Of a stretch of 64,000 nucleotides of DNA, positions 34,601 through 47,344 are shown piece by piece (the first letter of the stretch is position 1; each line of letters starts with the position of its first letter). The notes under the pieces are model-generated. The model was not told the DNA's origin. It worked only from the letters and a program-made list of their open reading frames with translations, and ran no database searches. Source of the stretch: Papilionanthe hookeriana x Papilionanthe teres (Eukaryota; Streptophyta; Magnoliopsida; Asparagales; Orchidaceae); NCBI GenBank assembly GCA_022702705.1, contig CM040421.1, positions 75,696,121 through 75,760,120 on the forward strand. The letters are read 5' to 3'. Position numbers and translations under genes: made by a program.

Positions 34601-36730
34601 AAAGACATGAAGAATTCAAAAATAAATCTAAAATAACTTGAACACTATTCCAAACTTAAATCATTAATTTGAACTTAAATTTGAATCACAAATCATTAAA
34701 TATCATTTCGCCCTTAGGAGCTTTTACTATTATAACTCCTAAATGGAGTATCAAGTGAAATGACACTTCACTCATAAGGATATTCAAACATCCTAATTCA
34801 CTGAGCAAGAAATAAAACTTAACTCAAACACCCCGGATGATTAATTCACTTGAACAATAGAATTCATTTGGACTTAGGACAATTCCCGAAATATCGAAAG
34901 GATGTTTAAGATTCGTCTTAAACACTTCCTCAATATGATGGAATGTCCTTAAGAACAAATTGAGCTTAGTTGTTCTTTGGTGAAGAAAATCATCCTTAAA
35001 ACCAAAATCGAAGACCTAGACGTCATAGGAGATGACTAGCTATAGGATTAGGAACTTGGTAGAAAACCATAACCTTTCCCTTAGCTTTACCTAGGAACTT
35101 ACTTTAAATGCTTAAATATTCTAACTGTGTTTTAAGTGCAGCTTGGGATGACGGGAAGACCCTCCAGTACGCTTTTATTTTATTGCGATTTACTCTATTG
35201 CAATTTATTTAATCGCATCGCACTTACTTTTCTTGCATGATAAACAACGATTGCATGAAAACCTACACCTTTAGGACGTAAACCAAAACTGAAACCCATA
35301 ACTAAATTAAAAGACACTACAAGATAAAATTCATCGCCACAACATTCAAAATATAAAATAACTCAAAATTTAATCACAAACAAAACAACAAAACTACAAC
35401 TACAACTAAATTAAAACGTCTCATTGAATGATCGGGAATACCTCGGATGATGTAACCCACGTGTTGCTAACGGGATTTCCTACGGTCCAAATGAAAGTGC
35501 GGAACTCATTTAGTTGAGTTTAGCAAATTCATCCTGGACTAAGTGAATTCGATGAAAATAACGGTGCTCGGATGACTGGAACCGTGGGATCTTAATCGGT
35601 TCGTTTAATCAATTTTAAGACCTCGTTTTAATTAAAATATTAAAGACACATGGAAATTAAGACTTTCTCTAAAACCAAACACTTCTCTCATCTCCCGATT
35701 TATGACTTCTACAACTAAACCTCTCGCAACAACAAGGAGCTCGGAGCATGGTGGGCAGCACGACCATAATCATCAGCAAAACCCGAGTCTACTTCAGCAA
35801 AACTTTCCTTAGAATTAAATAACCAAGCCGTAGGACTTCGAGGTAGCTTGCCTAGTGCAACATAAATCCTCAACTCTTCGTTAGGCATTTGCATGATCAT
35901 ATCATGTAAATTAAGCCCTAGCCGGTCTTAGGAATCCGAGGTAGTCGTCCGATACGACATAAACCCTCACATCTTCGAGGCTATTTGTATGATTTTATCA
36001 TACGAATATAAGTCCTAACTAATTAAAATTGGCAAGATCAAAATATTAAATAAACATTAGGACTTTCCTAAATTCAAGCCAAACAATAGGATAGTTTGGG
36101 AAGTTGCCAAGATTCTTCTTGGATCCTCAGCCTTCTCCTACTTTTCTTCCATTGGACTCCTAAAAATAAAATGTTCCAAATTTGATCCATTCCCTATTGA
36201 AATTCCAAAATTCAATCCCTTGAAAATTTAAACTTTGCAATTCTTGAGAGCAGAACTACTGATTATTATCGAGAGTTTTCTTAGGTGATTCCCATCACTT
36301 AAGATGTAATTAACTATAGGGGCTTGCCCTTATAGGGAACTTTAAGAACCCAGGTAATATAAACCCTGTTTAATGTTTTCATATTAAACAGGGGAATTTG
36401 TCGGCTTATAAAATTGGTTCGCAGACCAAACGGATGTCACAAACCTTTCTAGTTTATTTAATCGAGCCCCATTATCAAGCAAGTGTGTCTATTCTTCGGG
36501 ATGGATACACGGCTTGTGGTGCGGCGCTCGTTTATATAAACTATTCGGGATGTGAGATCGCTCGATTTCATATCTTAAAATTTTCAAATTTAAAATTATT
36601 TTCAAAATCAAATACTACTTTTCAAATTATTTATTTAAATTAAATTAAAATTCGCCGACAATTTCTGTAGGCGACCCCCCCCCTTTTCAAAATAAAACAC
36701 TCAACCTAAAAAAAAAAAAATATGCCGACA

Positions 36731-36735
36731 TGCCA
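36731..36735. repeat. Target site duplication of element D, right copy (TGCCA)
   Basis: It matches 9041-9045. The sequence after it continues the interrupted LTR of C with TATACATATTCTTTATCCTC and GTGCTATAAAGAACATTGG. Confidence 0.93.
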
Positions 36736-38009
36736 CATTGGAGTATACATATTCTTTATCCTCTTTCGAGTGCTATAAAGAACATTGGTTAATCCTAGGT
36801 TTAGTCCCTAAGTCCGTGGTTAGGCTGGGAGGATACTGGCTCTCACTCCAGAGCTCTCACTTTCCTTCCCCTGAGGCTAACTCTCGCTTTAGTTTCCAAA
36901 TACTAGGACCAAGTTGGGGATTTTAGTTTGTCACTCTAAAATCTCCAATTCTACGCCCACTAAACATATTTTCCTATCTAATTGCACCCAACCCCCATCA
37001 ACTTCACCATCCATGGAGTTTGAATGTAATCTCCACTTTTGTTGTAGAAAGCATAGCCCTTTTAGACCATATATTTCACAACATAATTTAAAAATCAAAT
37101 AGCCAGATCAAAGAGTAAATGAAGAACGAAGTGAAAAATTATCGCAATTTCTTATCTTTTATATGGCACAACCAATCTAAACTATCACATCATCATTATC
37201 ATTGGAAGGAGAAAGACAAAGAAATCTACTCAGAATTCTTGGGAAAGACATGAAAAAATAAAGATTATATATATAAAACCAATGTCATACAAATAATAAG
37301 AAGTAAATACAACTTATCTTAATTTCTTCCCCAAGCAAATCCTTTAAAGTTCCCTTGGATCTCCTTCTCTCTTCATAGCAACACACAAATGTCTCTTTGA
37401 ATGGTAAGGAAGAAGCAATCTCTAACTTTCCCTCTTCTCCTACAACACATCTGAGAAGAATCCCTCACAAAACAACACTTAACACCAAACCCTAGACACT
37501 AAACTCTCTCTAAAGACTTCCTCTTCACTCACACACACTTTACTTCACTTACAGAAACACACACACACACTTTACTCACACTGCAGAGACTGATATCTTC
37601 TACCCAAAATAAGTTAAATTCGTCTAGGAACAAATTTCTCAAGAGTTGCCTTAAGTATCCCTCTAAAAAGTGTCCAAACAAATTGAATCTAGCTTGAACC
37701 GACATTGGGCATCGTTGGCAGGCAATAACGTGCTGTCAGCGCTTATCCCAACTTTTATCTCTGAACTCTCTAGAAAAACGCATCGTTGGTGCCGGTTTGG
37801 GCGTCGTCGGTGCTAGATCTTTAAAAATCTAGTTTTTGTCTTTTTTCGCTTCAAATTCATTTTTTTTGCTTCTTTTTGCTTCATTTACCTAAAATCATCA
37901 TATCTGCAGCAAAACATGAAAAATACCTTCCATTAAAGTGCAATATCACAAAAAATGAGTACGAAATATATATGAAAATTCAAAAATATTTTTGGTGCAT
38001 CAAAATCCC
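36736..38009 (-). repeat. 3' LTR of element C, right part
   Basis: This aligns with about 46105-47344 of the C 5' LTR, sharing GAACATTGGYTAATCCTAGG, GACTTCCTCTTCACTCACAC and the end TTTTTGGTGCATCA. Together with 8743-9045 it makes an LTR of about 1.58 kb that lacks only its outer end. Confidence 0.9.
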
Positions 38010-39050
38010 TCAAAATTAACTATTACTTATCCTCAAGTAATCCTTTTATTACATAAAAATATGGCATAGTAGTGAACTTTACTTAACGATTACTATGATT
38101 TTTTTATTTAAATGAGTATAATAGCAAAATTTTTAGAAAGATCTTCAATAACTTAGGCAAAATTATAGGTATAAGAACATTTAGTAATAAAGTTTAAGAG
38201 TTCTAATCTCCTATTTATTTCAAGAATAATTATAATTTTCCACATTAAGGGTGATTTGAAGTATCATATGAAAAAGAAATTCATGAAAACTCTATTAGTA
38301 AAGATGCTAATATTTTACTACAAATTCATAAATGGAATTAAGCTCTTCCTTTAAGTTGATTCAAGTGAATCCAATTTTTTATTAAGCATTTCCTCAAGCT
38401 TCTCCTCATATTTATTTTTCTTTTTCTTTTCTTATTCTTGTTTGGGATTTCTTTTCAATCTTCTCTTTCTTTTTTTTTTTACTTTTTTCTCTTTTCATGT
38501 GAGGATTACTATATCTGGATAGCCTGCATATGTTCGTCACATGCCTTCCAAATCCTAGGTCATAACCCGGTGGGTCCTATTCATTTATGAGATATTTTCA
38601 TACAATAAATATGATCGGTGTAGTAGTCCTGCTAGGTGTCCAAAAGACTTATGAAGAGCCTCTATGAGATACCTAAATATTTCACAATTATTTTGAGCTT
38701 CCTTGAGATCATTCTGAACCTATCATAATTATTAAATAATCTATCTATTTTATACCCTTATGCTCAATAGGTTGGTGTTTTTTAATTAACTCGAAAGACA
38801 GGGTAACTATCATTTGTTATTTCATTTAGAGATTATGCGGGCAAAAACCCCTTTAGTCAAAGTTAATTTTTTTGGGAAAATTAGCCAAATTAATTTCATA
38901 ACTAGGCTTGCAGTGTTTTCAGGTATTTAGAATTTCACTATGTTTGCTTTTCTACACTTCTTTTAGCAAGATTGATTAAGCCTAGCTCACTACCAAGCCC
39001 TTAAAATTTTGATGGAAACATTTGTAATTCCTTTTAGAAAAAATTAAATC
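38010..39050 (-). other. 3' internal end of element C
   Basis: Read on the minus strand, the last bases before the LTR are a polypurine-type TTTTGAGGGATTT. The upstream sequence matches element B (about 59000-59965): a pyrimidine-rich stretch at 38410-38500 matches the B purine-rich stretch at 59538-59600, and GAGGATTACTATATCTGGAT matches TAGTAATCCTCAC of B. No ORF is recognised. The border with element E near 39050 is uncertain. Confidence 0.7.
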
Positions 39051-42000
39051 AGTTTAATTAATTTTTATCAAAATATTGGACTATCGTTTAACATACCAAA
39101 TAGAGGTGTAAGTTAGTGGATTACTAACCTCCAAGATTAACTCCTAACCATAAGGATCATTTTGTTTAATTATCTTCCTAATTAAAATTAATTAGGTAAA
39201 TCCAAACATTAAATTTTGATATGACAAAATTGAAGTTGGTTTCTACAATTTGTCCCTTTAATATCACAAACATCTAATCATATCATTTAAGATCATTTAT
39301 TGCCCGTTTTACCCTTTGGTTAGGCCTAAATATTAATTAAGGCTAAAAATCCATAAAATTACAACTTTGCCCTTGGGGCCTTATCACTTCATAATTCCTT
39401 AAATTAAATTAAAATGACTTTGGAATTTTTATGTTACCTCACTAATGAGCTAATTAAAACATCAGAGGAGAAAATGTGATTTTTTAAATTTTAATTTAAT
39501 TTAAATATTTATTTTAATGCAAAAATAGAGGTTTTTAGTGAAAATTCCATAACTTGAACAAAACAAAATTTTTATTTTGAAATTTTTACTGGATTTAAAC
39601 CTAGAAAAAAGAACCACTTTGACCAAATTTCGTGATTGTTTGAGTTTATTTTAATTATTAGAAGTATTTCAATTTCTGGAGTTTTAATTAATTATAAAAT
39701 ATTTTAAAAGTTGATCATTCAATTTTATATTTTTATTAAATTTTGCTGAGGTCAGGGAACCCAGAGAAACAACTTTCATATTATTTTTATTTTTATTTTA
39801 ATTACTAGAATTTTTTTTGTACAAAATTAAGGAAATTCATTTTTTAGCCATTTAAAAATTCATTTAAGCCTTTAAAAATTAATATCTGGACTTAGGGACT
39901 TAGAAAAATTATGGAGATGGTTCCTAAGTGATTAGGAGACTAAATGTGACAATTTTATGATTTTTAATATATTTTTTTTATTTTTAACATTTTTTAATTA
40001 TTTAAATATTAAAATATGATTTAAAATGAGAATTTAATAAAAATTCCAATTTTTATTTTAGAAAACTCCATTAATCATAGAGACCTCCCAAACTTAATTT
40101 TATAAATTTTTTTAGTGGTATTTTAATTATTAAAATTCATTTAAGTGCCAAAAATACCATTGGGCTTAAGAAAATCATTTAACTTATTAAATTAATTCCA
40201 AATAACTTCAAAATTTTTAGGGGAGTTCCTCTGTCCCTGAAGCATAGTGGAGAATCATTTTTTGGGTTATTTTGATTTTTATTTTGTCTTAATTAATTAA
40301 GAGTTTGTTTTAGGTCAAGTTGAAGATTAATGCACATCTTAGTGCTTTAGCCCATGAAATAATTATCCTAGGGTCCTCTGATCATAAGAGACCTACCAAA
40401 GTTTATTTTGCATTTTTTTATCATTATATTTATTATTACAATTTTTATACCAAAACAAACACAATAACTTGAAAAATAGAGATCTCCTCACAGAGATCCC
40501 CCCTGACTTTGGAGAAATCAGGGAAGGTCCCTTATAATAGATAGAATAAGACTCCCAAAGTTGAAGCCATGGTGAAATGTTTGGGTTAGTGGAGAATTAT
40601 AAGACTGAAATCAGCATTTAAATTATTAAAAATAAAATATACATAAAAATATTTCAAACCATTTCCACATTGTTTTCCTCTGTTCATTGAGCAACAGGGT
40701 ATTTTTCTTTTATTCTTCTAATTTTTCTAGGCCAAGATATCAATTTTTAAAGTTCTGGTGATTTTTTAAATAACTCAGAAAATACTGATTTTTCTACTTA
40801 ACCATGCGACACTGACTGGATCCTTGGCAGCTGCTAAAGACCACATGTCGCTCTGCCACGTCGCCATCTGACTGTGATGTCACGCAGCCACGCTTTATGT
40901 ACTCGATAACCATTCGACTCCATCCTGGCCATCCAAGCATTACACGCGTAATCCGACGGCGCTTCTTCATCGTCTTCAACTGGTTCATCCCGAGAGCCGT
41001 CCACACTAAAACCCTAATATCTCAGCCTAGACTCAACCAAATCACTTCGGGTTTGATCCTATGGACTTGTTTTGAGTTTGGTAAACACATCCATATGGCT
41101 AATCATAGTTTAAATTAACCCTAATTACATGAAGAATCCAGAGAAGCTTGAGAAGAAGAAGGAGGTAATACCTTGGCTTTGAGAAGTGAAGCTTTCATCA
41201 GAGATGCTCTACACTTTCATTGGAGTCCCAGGAGCTTAGGATGAAGCCTCTTACCCTGGTGAATTGCCTAGGTATGAAGGTAACCAAGGAAGATTTTGAT
41301 CTTTGATGGAAGTCTGGTGCAGAGGCCTTCTGTGATGGGGCTTTGATGGGGGATCTTCTTCTTTCACTGCTGTGAAGGTGTGGGTGCAGTTAATTGAGAT
41401 TTAGTGCTGTGTGGAGGTGTATTGGAAAGTGTCCTGGATTCCGACCAAGTTTAAGCTCTGAAATTGAGCTCAGGCAGTGGGAACCAGAGGGTAAAATGGT
41501 TGGAATGATCTTAAGGAGGTCTGGAGGAGCTCTGGTGAGATTTTGGTAGAGTTTGGTTAAGAAATTTTTAGCACTTGGATTTTGGCCGTGAGGGGGTGAT
41601 TTTACAGCCATGGCCAATTGGCTGAGCTCAGGGCCTGGCTTTGGGTGCTTTTGGCCGCTTACGATGAGGGCAGAGCAGTTTCATTGATCAATGAGGTGAT
41701 CCCTCACTGACAAGGCTCAAGATCGAATTTTAAGGGGTATGGGGGCGCTTGGGATGAGCTGTTCAGGCTGCTAGGGTGGCCGGCAAGGACAGGGAAGGTG
41801 GCTGGCAGGCTGATGGGAGGCAAGAGAGGAGTTAATGAAGTTAATTGCCTGCCATGACGAGTGGCTTGCTTAGAGAGATGGGTTAAGCCAAAAGGTGAGG
41901 GGGAGTTGTCCTTGGTGAAGGACCTTTAGTCCATGGCTCAATAGACTTGGGCCTAGTGGGTTTTAGCTGGTCTTTGGGGTCACAAGGTTGGCTGCCATGG

Positions 42001-43589
42001 AGTTGGTTTGGTCAATTTGGTTCAATTGGGTTCAATTTAGGTCTCATTAGGTCATAGGTTCAATTTAGGTCACATTGGGTTTAGGTTAGGCTAGCTTGGG
42101 TTTAAGCTTGAATGGAGCCTATGTATCTTGAGCAACATTTATTAGATGATTGTAATAAAGATTTTTTATGAAGAATTGGAGTGGTTTTAAGTTCATTTTG
42201 GGGTTCAATTTGGTGGATTTTGGGATTTTGGCTAATTTGGAGAAAGTTGGGTCAACTTGTGTTTAGGTTGAGATAGGGTTGGGTTCAAGGCTAATTAAAG
42301 GCTCCAAATGATCTAGGGGAATGTGGTGAAGAGTTCCCAACATCAATTGGGTTGAAATTTTAGGGCTAGGTCATTCAATTTGGTGAGATTTGGTCATGTG
42401 GTACGCTTGGGTCAAAATTGGGCATTTTTTGGATTTCAAGTGGATTTGTCTGAGACTTTGGCTCAAATTGGGGGCAACTGATGGTTTAATTCAAATTGGA
42501 GGAATGTTATGAAGGGTTTAAAATTGAAATTGGGGGAAATTGATTGAGGTTAGGTCAATTTGTGGGATTTGGGTCACTTAGACAAACTTGGGGATTTTGG
42601 GTTTTAAGTGAAATTGAATTCATTTATGGGTCAATTTGGGCTTGGATTTGGTTTAGATTGTTATTTGAGATGTTTAATTAAAGTTTAGAATTGAAATTGG
42701 GCAAGATTGGGATCAATTGGGTAGACATTGGGTTTAATTTAGGCACTTTTGGGTTAAATGGGTCAAATTGGGACTTTTGGTTAAATTGGGCTAAATTGGC
42801 CAAATTGGGTCATGTAGTAGTTGAGAGAAATGAAATTGGAAATATTTGAGAGGTTTTGGGAATTTATGGGAATTTTATGAATTTTTGGCTAAGAGTGGTA
42901 TTTTGGCCATTTCGGAGATTTTTGGGGAAATCTGGTAATTTTGGGTAATTTTGTTTAATTTAAGCGGTAGGGAGTATTTTGGAGTGATTTATGGGGAATT
43001 ATAGGTAATTTGGGTAATTTTGGAAATTTTGGGGGATTTTAGGGTTTTTGGGGTATTTTAGGTATTTTGGGTATTTTAGGGCAAAGGGGTTAGAAATTTG
43101 GAATTTTTGGGAAAATTCTGGTTGGGTGAAAGTGAGTAGTATGGAATTGTTTAGATTGAGCCATGGACCAAGGGTCACCCTCATTTGGTTCTCTATGTGT
43201 TGGTACTAGCCAAACTCTAGCCTAAGGCTAAGAGATTATGAAAACCACTTACATGAGTTTCCAAAGAGTTAGGGGATCAAAATGTGATGTGCTTTATTTA
43301 GGGTTGTGATTGTGTAGTGTGAGTGTGGTGTAAGCTCCAGATCTCCCAGGGTAGATGCCATGATATGACCACCTATAGATGACTTCCCCTGGGCCTCCTT
43401 ATGCTTGGTCTCTTCCTCCCAAAACTGGAGGTTAGGCTTTAAGCATATGAAAACTCCCAGTGAAGTGAGAAATGTTGAATTTCTATGAGGAGGGTTCCAT
43501 GAATATTCTTCTAAGAAAGTCACCAGGAGAGTTCTATGGCTAGACCCTAGGCTATTCTAACCAGACCTCAACCAAAAGTGAGGTCAACA
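39050..43589 (-). mobile_element. Element E: partial Ogre-type LTR inserted in the protease of C
   Basis: On the minus strand it starts TGTTGACCTCACTTTTGG at 43589, like the LTR of D. It then follows the D LTR in order: a G-rich mirror of the CCCAAATT stretch (42000-43100), the region equivalent to 11900-12300 of D near 40800-41100, and A+T-rich sequence to about 39050. The part equivalent to D 13930-16462 and any internal region are missing. GTCTT at 43590-43594 may be one copy of its target duplication; no partner is seen on the left. No coding region is recognised. Confidence 0.75.
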
Positions 43590-43594
43590 GTCTT

Positions 43595-44229
43595 CAACAA
43601 CTCCATTAGGATAACTAATAGAGCAATAAGCTAACTAAAGAGTCACTAAAGTAGGAGAAATTTCTCCTATTCCCAACCATTTGAAAGTTGATAGAGGCAT
43701 GAGATTAATGTTGGCTCCTAGATCACATAAGACTCTTCCAAAAAAATTTTCTCCAATAGCACAAGTTATAGTGAAGCTACCAGGATCCTTGAATTTTTCA
43801 GGAAGCTTTTTCTGAATAATTGTGCTACACTTTTTGCCGAGTGCAACAGTTTCATTATTTGTAAACTTTCTTTTATTATTTAATATATTCTTTGTAAACT
43901 TCACATAATTGGGCATTTGTTCTAATGCTTCAACAAATAGAATGTTTACTGATAACTTTATAAGGATTTTAAGGAATTTTAAAATTTGTTTTTCACTCTT
44001 TTGTTGTTTCAATCTTTGAGGAAATGGAGGTGGTGGTCTTTCTACGATAATTTTCATTGGTTTAAGCGGATATTCTAAATCTGGATATATATTATCAGGT
44101 CCTTTATCAGTGTCCACCTTCTCTTTTTCAACTTCAATGTCTTTTTTCACTCTTGATTCCAATTCATTTCCATTTCTTAACTGTATAGCCTTAATTTGTT
44201 TTTTATTTTGATCCTATGGTTTAATCTCA
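43595..44229 (-). pseudogene. Gag-protease region of element C, cut by element E
   Basis: An open frame (44162 to 43635) has a charged linker, ERPPPPFPQRLKQQ, FVEALEQMPNYVKF, IIQKKLPEKFKDPGS and the protease block CDLGANINLMPLSTF, then stops. Homology to the B protease continues to GVVED-like codons at 43595, where the LTR of E begins. DLGAN replaces the DLGAS of A and B. The rest of the protease and all of pol are absent from C in this window. Confidence 0.85.
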
Positions 44230-45606
44230 ACATTACTAGGGAAAGTTCTAGAAGGTCTATCACTAAGTGCTGTATCAATATGCACCAATTGATTTTCAAT
44301 ATTTTTAATAGCAGCTCATTGACTTTGCAATTGGATTCATTGACTTTGCAACTGATTCCCTTGACTTTGCAATTAACTACCCATATTTAATATCAATTCT
44401 TCCAAAAACAGCTTCTTCACCTTGAATTGTTGGTTACTATTGAATCCTCGAGGATAATAAGGTCTATAATTTGTGTTTCCTTGGTTGTTTGAATTTCCTA
44501 ATGGGTTCACAGAATAGTTCCCCCACTGCAGGTTAACAGCAGTAGTGTTATTATTCCATTTTAAGTTTGAGTGGCTCTTCCAACTTGGATTATAATAATT
44601 AGCATAAGGATTGTTGGGTTTATTATTTATAGCATTCAAAGTTTCATAAGATGATGAGAATCTACTATCTGTCCCAATGAATTTTCCTCTAACACTTGAG
44701 GTGTTTGATAGTAGTTCATTCCATATAGATCTATTGTCTTTGAAATTTCAGCAATTTGAGAAGCCAACATAAATACTGCATCAAAATCATGAATACTAGC
44801 TATTTTTTTAGATTTACCCATTCTGAGGGCCATTAAAAATTGTTAGTAATCATTTCTTCAATTAAAGAATATGCCTCATCAAAAGATATTGACATTAATG
44901 ATCCACTAGCAGTAGCATCAACAATAGATCTAAGAGATCCCACTAATCGATTATAAAATGTTTGAATTATTAACCAATCTAGTAAAGCATGATGTGGACA
45001 CTTCCTAAAGAGATCTTTAAATCTTTCTCATGCTTCATATATTGATTCTCCTTCAAATTGACAAAAAGATGTAATATCATTTCTAAGTTTAGCAGTTTTT
45101 GAAGGTGAGAAATATTTGGATAAAAATTTTTATGACAGTTCTCCCCAAGTTCTGATAGATCCAGGTGCTAACAAATTTAACCATGCCTTAGCTTTATCCC
45201 TTAGTGAAAAAGGAAAAAGTCTAAGCCCGATAATGTCGTTCGATACTCCATCATATTTAAATGTTGCACAAAGTTCTATAAAACTAGCAAGTTGTAAGTT
45301 AGGATCTTCATTTGGTATACCACCAAATTGATTATTTTGTGCCATTTGGATAATAGCATGTTTAAGCTTAATTGAATTAGCAGCTACATTGGGATTTTGA
45401 AAAGTTAAATAAATTCCATCTGCTGTAGGGTTCGCATAATCTCTTAAAGGTTTAGGTTGATGTTCATTTTCATGTCTTTTATTATCGAGATTGTTCGCCA
45501 TTTTGCTCAAATTTTTAAATTCTTTTTGTTATTTCCAAAATTTTCTAATGGTACGTTCTAACTCTGAATCGTAAGGTATTAAACCTTCAGATCCAAAACT
45601 ACGCAT
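44230..45606 (-). pseudogene. gag of element C, disrupted
   Basis: It starts at the ATG of 45606-45604 (MRSFGSEG-like), with the main open part at 45510-45130: PLRDYANPTADGIYL, QMAQNNQFGGIPNEDPN, LASFIELCATFKYD, AWLNLLAPGSIRTWGELS. Later pieces are ITSF, HHALLDWLIIQTFYNR, then NPYANYYNPSWKSH (44639 to 44373). Stops and frame changes separate them. A GACTTTGCAA-type short repeat occurs three times at 44322-44372 near the 3' end of gag. Confidence 0.85.
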
Positions 45607-45655
45607 ACACAAAAACAAATTAAAGGCTTTCAATTACTACTAATTTACTATTATC

Positions 45656-45673
45656 TCTGCGGTAATGGCCCCA
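45656..45673 (-). promoter_or_regulatory. Primer binding site of element C (degenerate tRNA-Asp type)
   Basis: On the minus strand it reads TGGGGCCATTACCGCAGA, matching the tRNA-Asp complement at 13 of 18 positions and lying six bases after the LTR end. Three of the five differences could be G/C-to-A changes or similar decay. Confidence 0.7.
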
Positions 45674-45679
45674 AAAACT

Positions 45680-47344
45680 TGATGCGGCGGTACGCAAATA
45701 CGAAGTAATAAATTTTTACAAATAGTTTCAATTTAGTCATAGAATATAATCAATTTAAGAAGGTAGCACCCGACCTATACTCAAGTAGACGTATCGTTCA
45801 AGTAATAAAGGGCTCTAGCGGAGTCCTGGTTATCTATCTCACAGGGAGGAAGCAAACCTTAAAGCGTAGAACAGAAATCCAACATTCAATTTGCAAAGCA
45901 CTTAATGTATTACCAAAAATGCTACAGTTTAACAATGCTAGAGAATTTAAAATCACTAAATTACTTTCTAAGCTTCAAATTAAAGTAACTACTACTATTA
46001 TCAGCTTTTATAATGCAATGTTTAAATTTAGAGAAAGGGTCCTCCCACTTACAATGATATTATGATGAGTGAATGATAAAGATTAATATAATATGGTATT
46101 TTTCCAAACAGGAGCATAACCCTCTTCCTAGTGCTATAAAGAACATTGGCTAATCCTAGGTTTAGTCCCTAAATCTGTGGTTAAGCTGAGAGGATACTGG
46201 CTCTCACTCCAGAGCTCCCACTTCCCTTCCTCTGAAGGCTAACTCTCACTTTAGTTTCCAAACACTAGGACCAAATTGGGGATTTTAGCCTGTCACCCTA
46301 AAATCTCCAATTCTACTCACCCTAAACATATTTTCTTATTTATTTTCACCCAACCCCCATGAACTTCACCATCCATGAAGTTTGAATGTAACTCCACTTT
46401 TATTATAGAAAGCATAGCCCTTTCAAATCGTATATTTCACAAAATATTTCAACAAAGCAATTGGACAGATCGAAAAGTAAATGAAGAACGAAGTGGAAAA
46501 TCATCACAATTTGTTATCTTTTATATGGCACATCCAATCTAAACTATCACATCACCATTATCATTGCAAGGATAAAGACAAAGAAATCTACTCAGAATTC
46601 GTGGGGAATATATGACAAAACATTGATTTTATATATAAAAGCATCATCATACAAACAATAAGAAGTAAATACAACTTATCATAATTTCTTCCCCAAGAAA
46701 ATCCCTTGAAGTTCCCTCGGATCTTCTTCTCTCTTCATAGCAACACACAATTCTCTCTTGGAATGGTAGGAAGAAGCAATCTCTCACTTTTCCTCTCCTC
46801 CTACAACTCTTTTGAGAAGAATCTCTCACAAAACAACATTTAACACGAAACCCTAAACTCAAAACTCTCTCTAAAGACTTCCTCTTCACTCACACACACT
46901 TTACTTCACGTACAACAACACACACACACACACTTTAGTCACGCTACTCACACTGATTTCTGCAGCCCAAATCAAGTTAAATTTGTCTATGAACGAATTT
47001 CCTAAGAGTTGCCTCAAGTATCCCTACAAAAACATCTAAATACAATTATTTTGGCTTGAAACAACATTGGGCCTAGTCAACGGGCAATAGGGAGCCTTCA
47101 GCGGCCTATCCCAACTTGTATTTCTGAACTCCCTTGAAAAATGTGCCGTCGGCGTCAGATCTTCAAAAATCTTGTTTTTGCCATTTTCGCTCCAAATTCG
47201 TTCCTTTTCGTTTCTTTTTCCTCCATATACCTAAAATCATCATACTTGCAGCAAAGCATGAAAATTACGTTCCATTAAAGTGCAATATCACTAAAAATGA
47301 GTGTGAAATATTTATGAAAAATCAAACATATTTTTGGTGCATCA
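45680..47344 (-). repeat. 5' LTR of element C (1665 bp)
   Basis: Its plus-strand ends are TGATGCGG and GGTGCATCA, giving 6-bp terminal inverted repeats TGATGC/GCATCA. It matches the split 3' LTR (8743-9045 and 36736-38009). The conserved LTR block is at 45788-45846. A GTCGGCG motif is at about 47147. Confidence 0.88.

Larger units (their letters stand above)
9046..36730 (+). mobile_element. Element D: complete giant Ogre/Tat-like LTR retrotransposon (27,685 bp)
   Basis: Two near-identical direct repeats (9046-16462 and 29333-36730) begin TGTYGACCTCA, end GCCGACA and are flanked by TGCCA. The internal order on the plus strand is primer site, ORF1, gag, protease, reverse transcriptase, RNase H, second RNase H, integrase, AlkB-like domain, tandem repeats, 3' LTR. 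An ORF before gag, a second RNase H-like domain, an Arg-type primer site and 3' tandem repeats are known traits of the Tat/Ogre clade. LTRs of about 7.4 kb are exceptionally long. Most frames are broken; the 430-residue protease ORF is intact. I see no clear intron between protease and RT as reported for some Ogre elements. Confidence 0.93.
29333..36730 (+). repeat. 3' LTR of element D (7398 bp)
   Basis: It starts TGTCGACCTCA and ends ATGCCGACA, followed by TGCCA. It matches the 5' LTR along its whole length, with long A+T-rich stretches (for example 33120-34260 against 12840-13990) nearly unchanged, so the insertion looks recent. Differences cluster at CG and CHG sites. Confidence 0.95.

Noticed and set aside
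39050..43589. Possibility that E is an independent gene-bearing region
   Set aside because: It follows the D LTR order in reverse orientation and holds no recognised protein motif.
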